Shown in pieces: positions 17,195 through 26,520 of a stretch of 35,521 bases of DNA. This DNA comes from Symbiodinium natans (Eukaryota; Sar; Dinophyceae; Suessiales; Symbiodiniaceae). The stretch lies in NCBI GenBank assembly GCA_905221605.1, contig CAJNDS010002144.1:602647-638167 (forward strand), given 5' to 3'. The translations under genes and the position numbers were made by a program. Position 1 is the first letter of the stretch, and each line of letters starts with the position of its first letter. Under the pieces are notes generated by a model that ran no database searches, had not been told where the DNA came from, and worked only from the letters and a program-made list of their open reading frames with translations.

Positions 17195-17948
17195 GCGAGC
17201 AGGGTTTGGGTTTAGGGTTTAGGGTTTAGGGTTTAGGGTTTAGGGTTTAGGGTTTAGGGTTTAGGGTTTAGGGTTTAGGGTTTAGCGTGTAGGGTGTAGG
17301 GTGTATGGTGTAGGGGGTGTAGGGATTGGGGGTGTAGGGGGTTAAGGGTTTAGGGTCTGAGGGTTTGGGGTTTTGGCGGCTTCTAGGGCTTCAGGTTGAC
17401 GACAGCAGGGGGCTGTTTAAGAGTTTAGGGTTTAGATTCGTCCTGCCAGGGTTCCGAGGCGTTTAGGCCTGTAGGTTTTTGGGGGCTTTTGGGGGGTTTT
17501 GCCTTTAAACCCTCAGGCCAGACGCATAAGCCGGCAGAGACTAGTGGGTTCTCGAAGTCGACTTGCCAACGCCCCCTCGCGTCGGCACTGCCGTCGTGTT
17601 AGCACTAGGGGCGGGGGGGTTGGGCGTTCAGGAGTTCTTGAAACATGGTCCCCCAATCTGAATTGAACCCCTTGCATACCTCTTATACCCTTTAAGCCCC
17701 AAGGGCCCATGCTTCAGAACCCTGCACAGAAGGCACGGGACCAGATTCAGGGTTTAGGGTTTAGGGTTTAGGAGCGTTCAGGGAGCGCAAAGCAAGGATA
17801 CCCCCACTATTGTTCTCTGACCCTTCCATGGGAACCCTAAATCGTGAAAGCCCTAGACCTTCAACCTTAAACCCTTAACCCTAAAACCCTACATCTCTAA
17901 ACCTGAACCCAACGACCCCAAGCACCAACCCCCCCCCCCCCCCAGCAG
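17195..17948 (+). repeat. TTTAGGG array, GTGTAGG variants, unique DNA
   Basis: Perfect TTTAGGG 17208-17285, GTGTAGGG-like variants to 17345, degenerate G-rich DNA to 17510, unique 17511-17740, TTTAGGG 17748-17771, degenerate CCCTAAA 17830-17905 and a C-run just before the exon. Confidence 0.7.
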
Positions 17949-17986
17949 GCGCATACCACGCTGCGCGCTGGGCGGATCCAGCAGCA
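17949..17986 (+). CDS. Possible PPR exon (23)
   Basis: Acceptor CAGCAG|GCG. After the split Cys codon it encodes AYHAARWADPAA. Y, H, A, A occupy positions 5-8 when joined to exon 22. The end is uncertain (GA donors at 17975 or 17987). Confidence 0.4.
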
Positions 17987-18199
17987 GATCTGCCACTCAG
18001 CATAATGAAATTTAGGGTTTAGGGTTTAGGGTTTAGGGTTTAGGGTTTAGGGTTTAGGGTTTAGGGTTTAGGGTTTTGGTATCCCCTTGGGCTTTACATA
18101 AACCCAAGAAACGTTCTTCCCAAGGAAGCCCGAGTGTTGGACCCTCCTTGGTAGCCCCGTGGTACCCTTTCACCCTTTTTTTGTTTCTGGGTTTCCTTA
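17987..18199 (+). repeat. TTTAGGG array and unique DNA
   Basis: About nine perfect TTTAGGG units 18010-18075, then unique sequence to the MITE fragment at 18200. Confidence 0.75.
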
Positions 18200-18285
18200 C
18201 TTGGAGGTTCGCGGTGCTTAGTAACCAATTATAGCTGTACTTATATCCCAAATTATAGCTCTATTAGGGTGCTTAAGGGGCTTAT
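18200..18285 (-). mobile_element. MITE family 1, half copy in reverse orientation
   Basis: Matches the reverse complement of the right half of the 10988 element, from CTTGGAGGTTCGCGGTGCTT to GGTGCTTAAGGGGCTTA, and includes the 12-bp segment missing from that element's right arm. It ends where a CCCTAAG array begins. Confidence 0.7.
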
Positions 18286-18535
18286 CCCAACCCTAAGCCC
18301 TAAGCCCTAAGCACCAAGCCCTAAGCCCCAAACCCCTTGAACCGTGAGCCTTTGAAGACCCCTCATCTCCGAAATCGCTGAACCCCTGAAGCCCTATGTA
18401 CCAAGCTCGGGTTGCGGCTTTTCGGGTTGAGGGTTCGAGAGTTTAGGGTTTAGGGTTTAGGGTTTAGGGTTTAGGGTTTAGGGTTTAGGGTTTAGGGTTT
18501 AGGGTTTAGGGTTTACGTAGCCCTCGATTAAACGA
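18286..18535 (+). repeat. CCCTAAG block, unique patch, TTTAGGG array
   Basis: Short CCCTAAG/CCCCAAA units 18290-18335 and a perfect TTTAGGG array 18441-18515. Confidence 0.7.
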
Positions 18536-18575
18536 CCCCTATTCAGGACTGTTAGTACAAGGGGGAAACATCCCA
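18536..18575 (-). mobile_element. MITE family 2, partial copy
   Basis: Reads CCCCTATTCAGGACTGTTAG and on to GGGGGAAACATCCCA, the reverse complement of the left half of the 4526 element with an internal deletion of about 12 bp. Confidence 0.65.
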
Positions 18576-18895
18576 AGTTCCAAGTTGTAGGGTTTGGGGG
18601 GTGTTTTTTGTGCCCTGTCTGTAAAGGCCTATGTGGTCATAATCGGCATTCTGAGTACTGTTAGCCGTAAAGACTTTTACAGGGAGGGAATTGTCTATTT
18701 GGTCCCTGGGTGAAAGTGCTCGGCCAGGCTGGTTTCGTTGCAAAGCCACGTGATCGAGGGGCTCAGGCGGGATGCGTTGCCCTGCTTTCTTGGGGCTGAC
18801 AATGGCAAATTCATATGGAGGTTCTCCAAAATACGTTTGCCTTTGTTTGGGGTTCCTGCAGTTCGGATTATCGTTTTTAGAGTGCAAGCCCTGAC
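18576..18895 (+). other. Unique sequence with an unassigned minus-strand open frame
   Basis: About 320 bp free of telomere repeats. A 111-codon minus-strand frame (18552-18887) spans it, but its last codons lie in the MITE fragment and no family is recognised. I do not call it a gene. Confidence 0.4.
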
Positions 18896-19056
18896 TAAAC
18901 CCTAAACCCTAAACCCTAAACCCTAAACCGTAAACCGTAAACCCTAAACCCTAAACCCTAAACCCTAAACCCTAAACCCTAAACCCCTAAACCTAAACCG
19001 TAAATCCTAAACCTGAGCCCGATGTTCCTAAGCCCGAAAACAGCCAGACCTTCCAG
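18896..19056 (+). repeat. CCCTAAA array on the acceptor side of the next exon
   Basis: About twelve CCCTAAA units with CCGTAAA variants (18896-19010). Confidence 0.75.
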
Positions 19057-19095
19057 GCCGCTGTCCCTGCAGAGCGCACGAGGCCTGACGCGAAC
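19057..19095 (+). CDS. Probable PPR exon
   Basis: Acceptor CTTCCAG|GCC, donor AAC|GTGAGA, the best GT donor in the window. It encodes AAVPAERTRPDAN. RPDAN matches the end of a unit if the preceding exon stopped after ..AL.LL. A GA donor after the Pro codon (end 19086) is an alternative. Confidence 0.45.
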
Positions 19096-19640
19096 GTGAG
19101 AGGCACCTTTGCAAGTCGGGCTGTTGGCAGGCACCTAGTATCGGGGTCGGAATAGTCACCAATAGTATTCCCTGAGTCCCTTTATAGATATACAACAATC
19201 ACCCCAAGACCCTGTTCTGATTATTAAGGCCCCTATGGTACCTCCCAAATTCGAAGCTGTCCTCTGCCGGGATCTGTGTCTGATGCACAGCCAGAAAAAG
19301 CAACGCCTGGAGCTCGGACTGCACTTGTTGAACAGCCCAGCCGGCCCCTAAACCTGCCCTAAACCCAAAAAACCCCAAACCCCAAACTTTTGAAATCCCA
19401 TAGTGCTGATTTTGGGCCTCAGCCAAGGGTTCATCTCTTGCTATTCTATCTAAGAATATTTATTCATGTTTTTTTATTTTTGAGATGTTTTAGTTTATAT
19501 TCAAATGTATGTTCAAATGATTGTACTATGTTAAGAGCAATCTTTGACACACGAAGATGAATGTATAAGCAAGTAATTTCCATGTTGTTTTGGAAAACTG
19601 ATTTGTGGAGGGTGCTCCTGCAACTTTGGGCATTGGGAGT
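19096..19640 (+). other. Unique DNA, then an AT-rich stretch
   Basis: 19130-19440 is unique. 19440-19605 is clearly AT-rich (T-runs, TTTATATTCAAATG), unlike its surroundings. No gene recognised. Confidence 0.5.
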
Positions 19641-19860
19641 TCATAGTGTCAGAGGCCTCATGGGGTTTATAGGGTAGGGTTTATGGGGGAATTTTATAAG
19701 GTTTATGGGGTTCATAGGTTCATAGTGTTCATAGGGTTTTAGGGATTACAGGTTTAGGTAGGGTTTAGGGTTTATTCAGGGTTTGGAGAGTCCGGATCAG
19801 TGTCAGCCCACAGCTCTCAACCCAGAACCCCGAAACCACAAGCCCCCAAGCCGTGCTGCC
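19641..19860 (+). repeat. Degenerate GGGTTTAT/GGTTCATAGG and TTTAGGG tract
   Basis: Short imperfect units of the form GGTTTATGGG and GTTCATAGG, a decayed TTTAGGG-like array, followed by unique DNA. Confidence 0.5.
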
Positions 19861-19879
19861 TGCGCCGCTCGCAAGCTCG

Positions 19880-19913
<34 letters not shown>

Positions 19914-20015
19914 GTCTCTCTCTCTCTCTCTCTCTGTCGGGCTCTCTCTCTGTCTCTCTCTCTCTCTCTCTGTCGGGCTCTCTCTCTCTCTCTCTGTCTC
20001 TCTCTTTCTCTTGGA
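19861..20015 (+). repeat. CT microsatellite with internal higher-order unit
   Basis: CTCTCT tract broken by TGTCGGGCTCTC insertions that recur about every 40 bp. The long Arg-Glu and Leu-Ser frames across it are artefacts. Confidence 0.9.
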
Positions 20016-20600
20016 TTGTGGCATGGCTGCTTGCACAAACCCCTAAAGCCCTGAACTTAAGCCTCACTGCATCTTTACTAAACCCTGAAGGCTCTAGGGT
20101 TAAGGGTCCAGGGTACGCCTTCAAACCCCAAACCCTAACTTCTGCAGCCTCGTAGCGAAAGTGACCCTGATCTCGTGGCCGCATCTTGCTCAGTCAATGA
20201 CGGGTTAATGCGCCGTGTGCCTGGAACACCAGGCTCATGGCTTTTTTGTACAGGCCCACCGGAGGGGGGGGGAGGGGCTGTGTGTTAGGTCAGAGTTGGG
20301 GGGGTTGAGCGTGGGGATACCCTAAGCCCTAAACCCTAACCCCTAAACCCCTAAACCCTAAACCCTAAACCCTAAACCCCTAAACCCCTAAACCCCTAAA
20401 CCCTAAACCCTAAACCCCTAAACCCCTAAACCCCTAAACCCCTAAACCCCTAAACCCCTAAACCCCTAAACCCTAAACCCTAAACCCTAAACCCTAAACC
20501 CTAAACCCTAAAGCCTCCGCGCCCGCCAGGATAGGATGGTGCCGCCGCTGGTGAGGTCAAGCCTCGCACGGTTCACCTGGAGGCGCGGCAGCGAGGTTGC
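20016..20600 (+). repeat. Unique DNA and CCCTAAA/CCCCTAAA array
   Basis: Unique 20150-20315. A long array 20318-20512 alternates blocks of CCCTAAA and CCCCTAAA. A GC-rich island 20514-20600 between arrays resembles an exon island but shows no clear PPR register. Confidence 0.75.
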
Positions 20601-20857
20601 GGGGGTTTAGGGTTTAGGGTTTAGGGTTTAGGGTTTAGGGTTTAGGGTTTAGGGCTTAAAAGGCCCAAAGAATCCCAACCCTGCTAATTCAAAAGCCCGA
20701 CTAACCCGATAAACTGAACCCTAAGCCCTTGGACCCTCCACGCCCTAAGTCAACCCGAACAACCTGAGAACCCTAAGCCCTGAACCGCCCCAAAAACCTT
20801 CAAAACCACCCCTGAAAACCCTCATCAAAAGCCAAAACTTTTGGAACCCTGAACCCT
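20601..20857 (+). repeat. TTTAGGG array and degenerate CCCTAAA-like DNA
   Basis: Seven TTTAGGG units 20606-20655, then decayed CCCTGAA-like sequence. Confidence 0.7.
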
Positions 20858-21060
20858 TACACCCCCCCCACCCCCCCCGCCCCCCCCCCCACCCCCGCCC
20901 CCCCCACCGCCCCCCCACGACCCCCCCGCACCCCGCCCCCCCCGCCCCCCCCCCCCCCCGCCCCCCCGCCCCCACCCCCCCCCCCCCCCCCACCGCCCCC
21001 CCCGCCCCCCCCCCCCCGCCCCCCCGCCCCCCCCCCCCCCCCCCCCCCCCCACCCCCCCC
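20858..21060 (+). repeat. C-rich tract, about 200 bp
   Basis: Almost pure C with scattered A and G (CCCCCCCACC, CCGCCCCC). The long Gly-rich minus-strand frames are artefacts. The tract could adopt i-motif or, on the other strand, G-quadruplex structure. Confidence 0.9.
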
Positions 21061-21172
21061 AACGTCTTCAAAGTCACTAAAAGCCCGAATCCTTTTGAAA
21101 CCCCTAAGCCTTAAACCCCTCAAAACGCCCTTAAAGCCCTTAAGGCTTCAGGTGCTAGTCAAACCCCTTAAT

Positions 21173-21265
21173 CTAGGGAATTTGGCCCTTACTTTGGGTC
21201 CCTCGTTCCATACAGAACCTGTACATACACTGTATACAATAAGGGCCCGTACTTCGGATCCCGAT
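21173..21265. mobile_element. MITE family 3, diverged copy
   Basis: Left arm TTGGCCCTTACTTTGGGTCC and right segment AAGGGCCCGTACTTCGGATC correspond to the arms of the 25157 element (TGGGCCCTTAATATGGTCCC and AAGGGCCCATACGAAGGGAC). Confidence 0.45.
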
Positions 21266-21719
21266 AAACAAGGGTAAGGGACCATGCTAGGGGCCCATGG
21301 CTAAAACCTTAGAATTGAATCAGACCCCTTGAAAACCTAAACCCAAAACCCTAAATCCCAAACCCCAAGCCCGAAACCCTAAGCCCGAAACCCTAAACCC
21401 GAAACCCTAAACCGTTCCTCCCTTAGATTTTCATCTCAGACCCGTTGAAACCCTACACCCCACACCCTAAACCCTAAGCCCTAAACCCTAAACCCTGAGC
21501 CCTAAGCCCTAAGCCCTAAGCCCTAAACCCTAAACCCTAAACCCTAAACCCTAAACCCTAAGCCGTTCCAACCTCAGAGTTTAAAACCAGACCCCCTTGA
21601 AACTCTTGAAACCCTAACCCCCAAACCCCAAACCCTCAACCCCAAACCCCAAACCCCAAACCCTAAACCCCAAACCCTAAACCCTAAACCCTAAACCCTA
21701 AACCCTAAACCTGGGCGAG
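21266..21719 (+). repeat. CCCTAAA/CCCGAAA/CCCTAAG arrays
   Basis: Three blocks (21330-21415, 21450-21565, 21612-21710), mixed CCCTAAA, CCCGAAA, CCCTAAG and CCCCAAA units, ending just before the next exon. Confidence 0.75.
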
Positions 21720-21761
21720 GCTCTGGCCCCTTTTTCTCTCCCTCGCCGGCGCGGTCGTCCC
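21720..21761 (+). CDS. Probable PPR exon
   Basis: Acceptor GGGCGAG|GCT. It encodes ALAPFSLPRRRGRP, which fits the second helix of a unit (AL.LF...RRRG.RP). A GA donor directly after the Pro codon is the same arrangement as exon 3. Confidence 0.45.
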
Positions 21762-21817
21762 GAGCGGCACACCGGGGAGCCCGGGCTTGGTCTTTGGGGG
21801 GTTAGGGTTTAGGGTTA

Positions 21818-22067
21818 TAAATATAAGTATAAGTATAGATAGTAATATAAATATAAATATAAGTATAAATATACATACAAATATAAATATAGATATAAAT
21901 ATAAATCTAGACATAGATATAAATATAGATATGAATATAGACATGAATAGAACTAAGAATGTAGATATAAAGATAAACATAGAAAATACATAAGTAAATA
22001 GATAAATAAAAGTACACAAGTAAATAAATGTAAATAAATAAGTATATATATATATATATATGTATAT
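21818..22067 (+). repeat. AT-rich island of ATAAATATA-type repeats
   Basis: About 250 bp of degenerate hexamer-like units (ATATAAATATA, AGTATAGAT, AAATAAGT), ending in a TATATA run. It contrasts sharply with the GC-rich flanks. Ile/Asn- and Ile/Phe-rich frames here are artefacts. Confidence 0.85.
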
Positions 22068-22605
22068 ACAATGTTTTCGTCTTTTGGGTGCAAGAATGTT
22101 CCTGCCTCTCGCGCCCGCAGGAGCATTGTCATTGTTGAGCCGGGCGAGACACAGCAAGGGCCCCGGATCTTTTGGTGGAAGTTGATGGACACCGAGACCC
22201 TAACCCTAAACCCGAAGCCCTAAACCCTAAACCCTAAACCCTACACCTTAAACCCTAAACCCTAAACACTAAACCCTTAGCCCGACGTGCTAGAACCGAA
22301 TGCCGCAAAAGTCCTTTGCCGACCCCAAAGCTTGCTCAGTGATGGAACATAGCATAAGCGCGAGCGTTCACAAGAAACATGTAAGCTTGCCTCTTTGTTG
22401 CAGCAGGAAACTGCATGCGGCCCCCTTTACTTTTGCAACTACACTTCTGTTACTTCTTGTAGGTTTGGTCTACCGCCCTAAACCCTAAACCCTAAACCTT
22501 CCTAAACCCTAAACCCGAAACCCCAAACCCTAAATCCTGAACCCTAAACCCTAAACCCTAAACCCTAAACCCCAAACCCTTAACCCTAAACCCTACTAAC
22601 CCGCC
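22068..22605 (+). repeat. Unique DNA and CCCTAAA arrays
   Basis: Arrays at 22198-22275 and 22476-22600. Between them, PDVLEPNAAKVLC (from 22281) follows the P-NAA-C spacing but lacks an AG|G acceptor and a following W. It is at best a decayed exon. Confidence 0.6.
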
Positions 22606-22609
22606 GATT

Positions 22610-22830
22610 TTAAGGAATATGGGTACTTCTCTGAATTAGGTTCCCTTTTTGAAATACAGCACCTTATAACAGGGGCCCCCCCACAAACCCCCTCCCCCCA
22701 AAAAAGGGACCTGTTTTTTTTTCATATGGGAATTTCCCCTTATACACCCTAGCATATAACCCTTTTAAGGAACCTAGTAAAAAGGTACCCCTATTCTCGG
22801 AAACCCCCGTATAAGGATGTCCCTGTTACT
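22610..22830. mobile_element. MITE-like sequence, family 4, diverged copy
   Basis: The right end CCCCTATTCTCGGAAACCCC (from about 22789) matches 25846 onward (CCCCTATTCTCATAAACCCT). The left end GGGTACTTCTCTGAATTAGG pairs loosely with the reverse complement of the right end. Confidence 0.35.
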
Positions 22831-23606
22831 GTCAAAGGCAGGCCCGAAGACTACACTAAGGCAGATCTGTCCAACTCTAGGGATCCTAGAGGAATGGTTT
22901 AGGGTATAGGGTTTAGGGTTTAGGGTTTAGGGTTTAGGGTTTAGGGTTTAGGGTTTAGGGTTTAGGGTGTGCATGTGGCCAGGTTTGTTATCGCTTGGTC
23001 TCCTGGTCTCACTTCGACCGACTGTGTGTTTCAGGCGCGTGGACCCCAAACCCAAACCCTGAAGCCCTCAATCCTTAACCCTAAAGCCTTTAACCCCAGA
23101 CCCGAAACTCGAAACCTGAAAGCCCTAAACCCTAAACCCATAAACCCCTCAACCCTACACCCAAATGCCCTTAACCCTAAGCTCGTGACCCTAAACCCTA
23201 CAGCCCTAAATCCTAAAGCCCGCAACCCCAGACCGTGAACCTGAAAGCCCTACGCCCTAAACCCCTAAGCCCTAAATCCACTGAACCCGCAAGCTCTTGA
23301 CAATAAGCATGAAATCCCAAACCCTAAGCCCTAAACCCCTAAACCCCAAAACACCCAAACCCTAAACCCTAAACTCTAAACCCAAAACCCTTTTGACCCT
23401 AAGCCCTAAAGCTCTTTTGACCCTGGCCCTAAACCTGACATCCAAACCTCTACCGGCCGTCGGCTCTGGAACTGCATTGTCAGGGTTTGGGGATTTAGGG
23501 TTTAGGGTTAGGGTTTAGGGATAGAGTTTGGGGTTTAGGGTTTACGGTTTAGGGATGGAGTTTGGAGAGTAACGGTTTAGGGTAACCCGGCTGCCCCCTT
23601 AGGTAG
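22831..23606 (+). repeat. TTTAGGG array then decayed CCCTAAA-like DNA
   Basis: Perfect TTTAGGG 22905-22970, decayed CCCTAAA/CCCTGAA 23040-23430, degenerate TTTAGGG 23480-23585. The acceptor-like TGTGTTTCAG|GCG at 23035 leads only to a short Arg-Gly stretch. Confidence 0.65.
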
Positions 23607-23642
23607 GCGCTCTCTGTGTCTGGAGAGCCTAGAAGCAGTCTT
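23607..23642 (+). CDS. Possible PPR exon
   Basis: Acceptor AGGTAG|GCG, the same TAG|G form as exon 16. It encodes ALSVSGEPRSSL, compatible with the AL.LL..M.. helix. The end is uncertain and no partner exon was found. Confidence 0.3.
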
Positions 23643-25150
23643 GAGCACCAGCACATCTTGCGCTCACCCAGGGTTAAGCCCTAAAACCCGAAACCCTAAA
23701 ACCCCCTACACCCTAAACCCTAAACCCTAAACCCTAAAACCCTTCACCCTTGCGAAGCACGTCCATATTCAGGGTTTGGGGTTTAGGGTTTGGGGTTTGG
23801 GGTTTAGGGTAGTTTAGGGTTTCGGGTTTAAGGGTTTAGGGCTTAGGGTTTGGGGTTTAGGGTTTAGGGCTAGGGTTTAGGGCTAGGGTTTAGGGTTTAG
23901 GGTTTAGGGTTTAGGGTTTAGGAGTTTAAGGGTTTCAGGGTTTAAGGGTTTACATCCTACTCAGAGGCCTGGGAAGTGAAGGTCCGCAGCAGGGCTCCCC
24001 AGATTGGGAGAGTGAAGGGTTTAGGGTTTAGGGTTTAGGGTTTAGGGTTTAGGGTTTAGGGTTTAGGGTTTCGGGTTTAGGGTTTAGGGTTTAGGGTTTA
24101 GGGTTTAGGGTGAGGGTTTGGGGTTTTAGGGTTGAGGGTTGAGAGATTTCTTTTTGGAAGGGTTTAGGTTTGTGTATTAGGGTTTCGGGTTTTGGGTGGT
24201 TTCGGTCTAGGGCTTGGGTGCTTGTGGAGCGGGGGGGGGGGGGGGGGGGGTGGGGGTGTTTGGGCTAGAGAGGGCTTCGGAGGTTTGGGGCTTTTGAACC
24301 CCCAAAATCCCTAAGCAACAACACGAAACCCAAAACCCCAAACCCTAAACCCTAAACCCCAAACTCTGAACCCTAAACCCTAAACCCTAAACCCTAAACC
24401 CTAAACCTAAACCTAAACCCCAAACCCCAAACCCTGAACCCTATATCCCTGCGGGTCTTGGAATTCAGGGGTTTAGGTTCGAGGTTCGTACAAGACTAGG
24501 CGGCCTTCTGTATCATGGTTAGGGTTTAGGGTTTAGGGTTTAGGGTTTAGGGTTTAGGGTTTAGGGTTTAGGGTTTAGGGTTTAGGGTTTAGGGCTAGGG
24601 TTAGGGTGAAGGCTAAGGGTTAGGGTTTGAGTTGTGCCTCGTGCATGGAGATGGAGGAAACCTGTACAGCAGAAGAATGGTACAAATCCCCACTGAGCAG
24701 GGCACGTGCCCCTCCTGAATGCTACAGACCTTCTACTCTTTCCTAATCCTTCAACCCTGAACCCCGGAACCCAAAAACCCAATAATCCTTAGCCCCCCTA
24801 AACCCTAAACCCTAAACCGTCCTAAACCGTCCTAAACCGTCCTAAACCCTAAACCCTAAACCCTAAACCCTAAACCCTAAACCCTAAACCCTAAACCCTA
24901 AACCCTAAACCCTAAACCCTAAACCCTAAACCCTAAACCCTAAACCCTAAACCCTAGACCCTAGACCCTAAACCCTAGACCCTAGACCCTAGACCCTAGA
25001 CCCTAGACCCTAGACCCTAGACCCTAGACCCTAAACCCTAAACCCTAAACCCTAGACCCTAAGCCCTAAGCCCTAAACCCCAAACCCTGCATAAAAAAAC
25101 CCTGAACCCTATAACCCTAAAGCCCCAAAATCCTAATCGACTCGCCGCCG
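23643..25150 (+). repeat. Dense telomere-like arrays with CCCTAGA variant block and G-run
   Basis: CCCTAAA 23680-23735; TTTAGGG/TTTGGGG 23770-23955; TTTAGGG 24017-24115; G-run 24231-24250; CCCTAAA 24340-24445; TTTAGGG 24522-24592; CCCTAAA 24800-24955 with three CCGTCCTAAA units; a homogeneous CCCTAGA block 24955-25030; CCCTAAA/CCCTAAG to 25090. The unique patch 24620-24760 holds no recognised gene. Confidence 0.8.
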
Positions 25151-25156
25151 TCCTAC

Positions 25157-25281
25157 GAGTCTAAGGGAAGCTACATGGGCCCTTAATATGGTCCCTTGCC
25201 TCCTGCATGGGTGTACAAGGGGTATACCAGGGCTCCCCTTTTAAGGGCCCATACGAAGGGACCATGCAACTACCCAGAGTC
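25157..25281. mobile_element. MITE-like element, family 3, complete copy
   Basis: Arms of about 33 bp (roughly 26 of 33 identical): the left includes CATGGGCCCTTAATATGGTC, and the reverse complement of the right includes CATGGTCCCTTCGTATGGGC. GAGTCT and AGAGTC mark the outer ends. Related copies lie at 21173 and 27054. Confidence 0.6.
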
Positions 25282-25384
25282 ACCCTAAACCTGAAGCCCT
25301 AGACCCTAAACCCTAAACCCTAAACCCTAAACCCTAAACCCCTTCTTACGAGGCCGGAACCTCAACGGCAGCCTTGTGGGGACC
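25282..25384 (+). repeat. Short CCCTAAA array
   Basis: Six units 25300-25342 followed by GC-rich sequence. Confidence 0.7.
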
Positions 25385-25428
25385 TGGCGGGATGCCACGG
25401 AGTGCAACGCCCCGCGGCATGTGGAACG
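25385..25428 (+). CDS. Possible PPR exon, RDATECNA type
   Basis: The frame reads WRDATECNAPRHVE and ends at a GT donor (AACG|GTGAGG). It resembles the exon at 26696 (VRDDTTCNALALDLTR). No AG|G acceptor is placed, so the start is open. Confidence 0.35.
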
Positions 25429-25739
25429 GTGAGGGTTTCATGGGGGTCTGGGGTCTAGCGCTTTCGGGTTTCGGGGTTTACGGCTTAGGGTTTGGGGTTT
25501 GGGGTCTGGCGCTTTAGGGTTTCGGGGTTTGGGGCTTAGGGTTTGGGGTGTGGAGGTTTGGGGGCTTAGAGGTTTCGGGTTCAGGATCTGGGGTTGGGGT
25601 TTTATGTAGGGGTTTAGGCTTGAGGTTGTTTTGGGTGGTCAAGGAGCCCCTGAACTCCCCAAGAATCCGCGCCCACCTCCTCCAAAACCCTAAGGCGCCC
25701 CCCCGCAAGGCCTAAACCACTGTGGACACCCCCCTTCTT
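25429..25739 (+). repeat. Decayed TTTAGGG/TTTGGGG tract
   Basis: Degenerate GGGTTTCGGGG, GGGTTTGGGG and similar units to about 25620, then unique sequence. Confidence 0.6.
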
Positions 25740-25880
25740 CCCACTCTATCAGAATACAATATGGGCCTGTTTCCGAAACAAGGGGTACCTTACAGGGGTC
25801 CTTTTCACAGGGAATCCTACTATTTGGGAGTCTGTTTTAGGAGTCCCCTATTCTCATAAACCCTCATATAAATGTTAATG
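25740..25880. mobile_element. MITE-like sequence, family 4, second copy
   Basis: Left ATATGGGCCTGTTTCCGAAA and right CCCCTATTCTCATAAACCCT form a loose inverted repeat. Both match the ends of the 22610 copy. Confidence 0.4.
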
Positions 25881-25907
25881 ACTTCCTGGGCAAGGTTATG
25901 TTTCACC

Positions 25908-25989
25908 AGCGGGCAAGGTCATAAATATGAAGAGCAGGCAAGGTCATATGAACAGCGGGCATCACGTGCCCGCTCTTCAGATGACCTTG
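25908..25989 (+). repeat. GGCAAGGTCAT repeats ending in a 23-bp stem hairpin
   Basis: GGGCAAGGTCATA and GGCAAGGTCATATG repeat in tandem. The last forms the left arm (25939-25961) of a hairpin with loop TCACG and right arm 25967-25989; 21 of 23 pairs match. Confidence 0.75.
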
Positions 25990-26037
25990 TGGCGAATGCT
26001 TGGACGTGAGCTAAACCCTAAACCCTAAGCCCCAATT

Positions 26038-26106
26038 CCTTGCGGCGGGTTTTGGGTCGCAGCCATCCAGAAAGGGTCGTCTTGTGTGGCCTGGGAGTTG
26101 GGGCTC
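26038..26106 (+). CDS. Possible PPR exon or exon relic
   Basis: The frame reads PCGGFWVAAIQKGSSCVAWE then LGL. P, W (for Y), AAI and W fall exactly at positions 0, 5, 7-9 and 18. Splice signals of the AG|G type are not evident, so it may be a decayed copy. Confidence 0.4.
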
Positions 26107-26520
26107 GGGACTTGGGGGGGTTCAGGATTTAGGGTTTGGGGCGTACTTAGGGAACTAGGGTTTAGGGAATAGGGCCTGGGGTTTCGAACTTCGGGTTTAG
26201 ATTTAGGGCTTAGGGGGTTTCGAACTTGGAGTTTTTGGGGCTTGGGGTTGAGGACCTCGGGTTTCAGAAGGGTTTAAGGGTGAGGGGGGTTCGAGGTTTA
26301 GCGTTTTGGGACGTTGGGGCTCAGGGTTGGGACCTAAACTCTAAACCCGAAACCCTAAACCCTAAACCCTAAACCCTAAACCCGAAGCCCTAAACCCTAA
26401 GCGTTTTGGGGTTCCAACCCTTCCTAACACCCTAACACCCGAACACCCTAACACCCTGAAACCCTGAAATCTAAAACAGGCCCTAAAGCCCTAAAGCCCT
26501 AAAGCCCGAAAGCCGTGTTG
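26107..26520 (+). repeat. Degenerate TTTAGGG then CCCTAAA
   Basis: Decayed TTTAGGG 26120-26330, CCCTAAA/CCCGAAA 26338-26402, then AACACCCTAACACCC and CCCTAAAG variants to 26515. Confidence 0.65.

Noticed and set aside
17517-17620. GC-rich island after CCCTCAG|G as a PPR exon
   Set aside because: A frame with TCQRPLASAL recalls WQRALASAL, but spacing is off and the frame does not join its neighbours.
19265-19347. Frame RLELGLHLLNSPAGP as a PPR exon
   Set aside because: The L..GLHLL pattern fits, but no W, no AG|G acceptor and no register with neighbours.
19765-20184. Arg-Glu and Leu-Ser repeat frames, RS-protein-like
   Set aside because: Produced by the CT/GA microsatellite.
20150-20260. 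tRNA-like segment
   Set aside because: No cloverleaf with proper arms could be drawn on either strand.
20530-20600. GC-rich island between arrays as a PPR exon
   Set aside because: Acceptor-like CCAG|G is present, but no frame gives the Y-N-A-A / C / W spacing.
20745-21123. Gly-rich minus-strand frames
   Set aside because: Produced by the C-rich tract.
21705-22192. Ile/Phe-rich minus-strand frame of 150 codons, membrane-like
   Set aside because: Translation of the AT island; composition explains the hydrophobicity.
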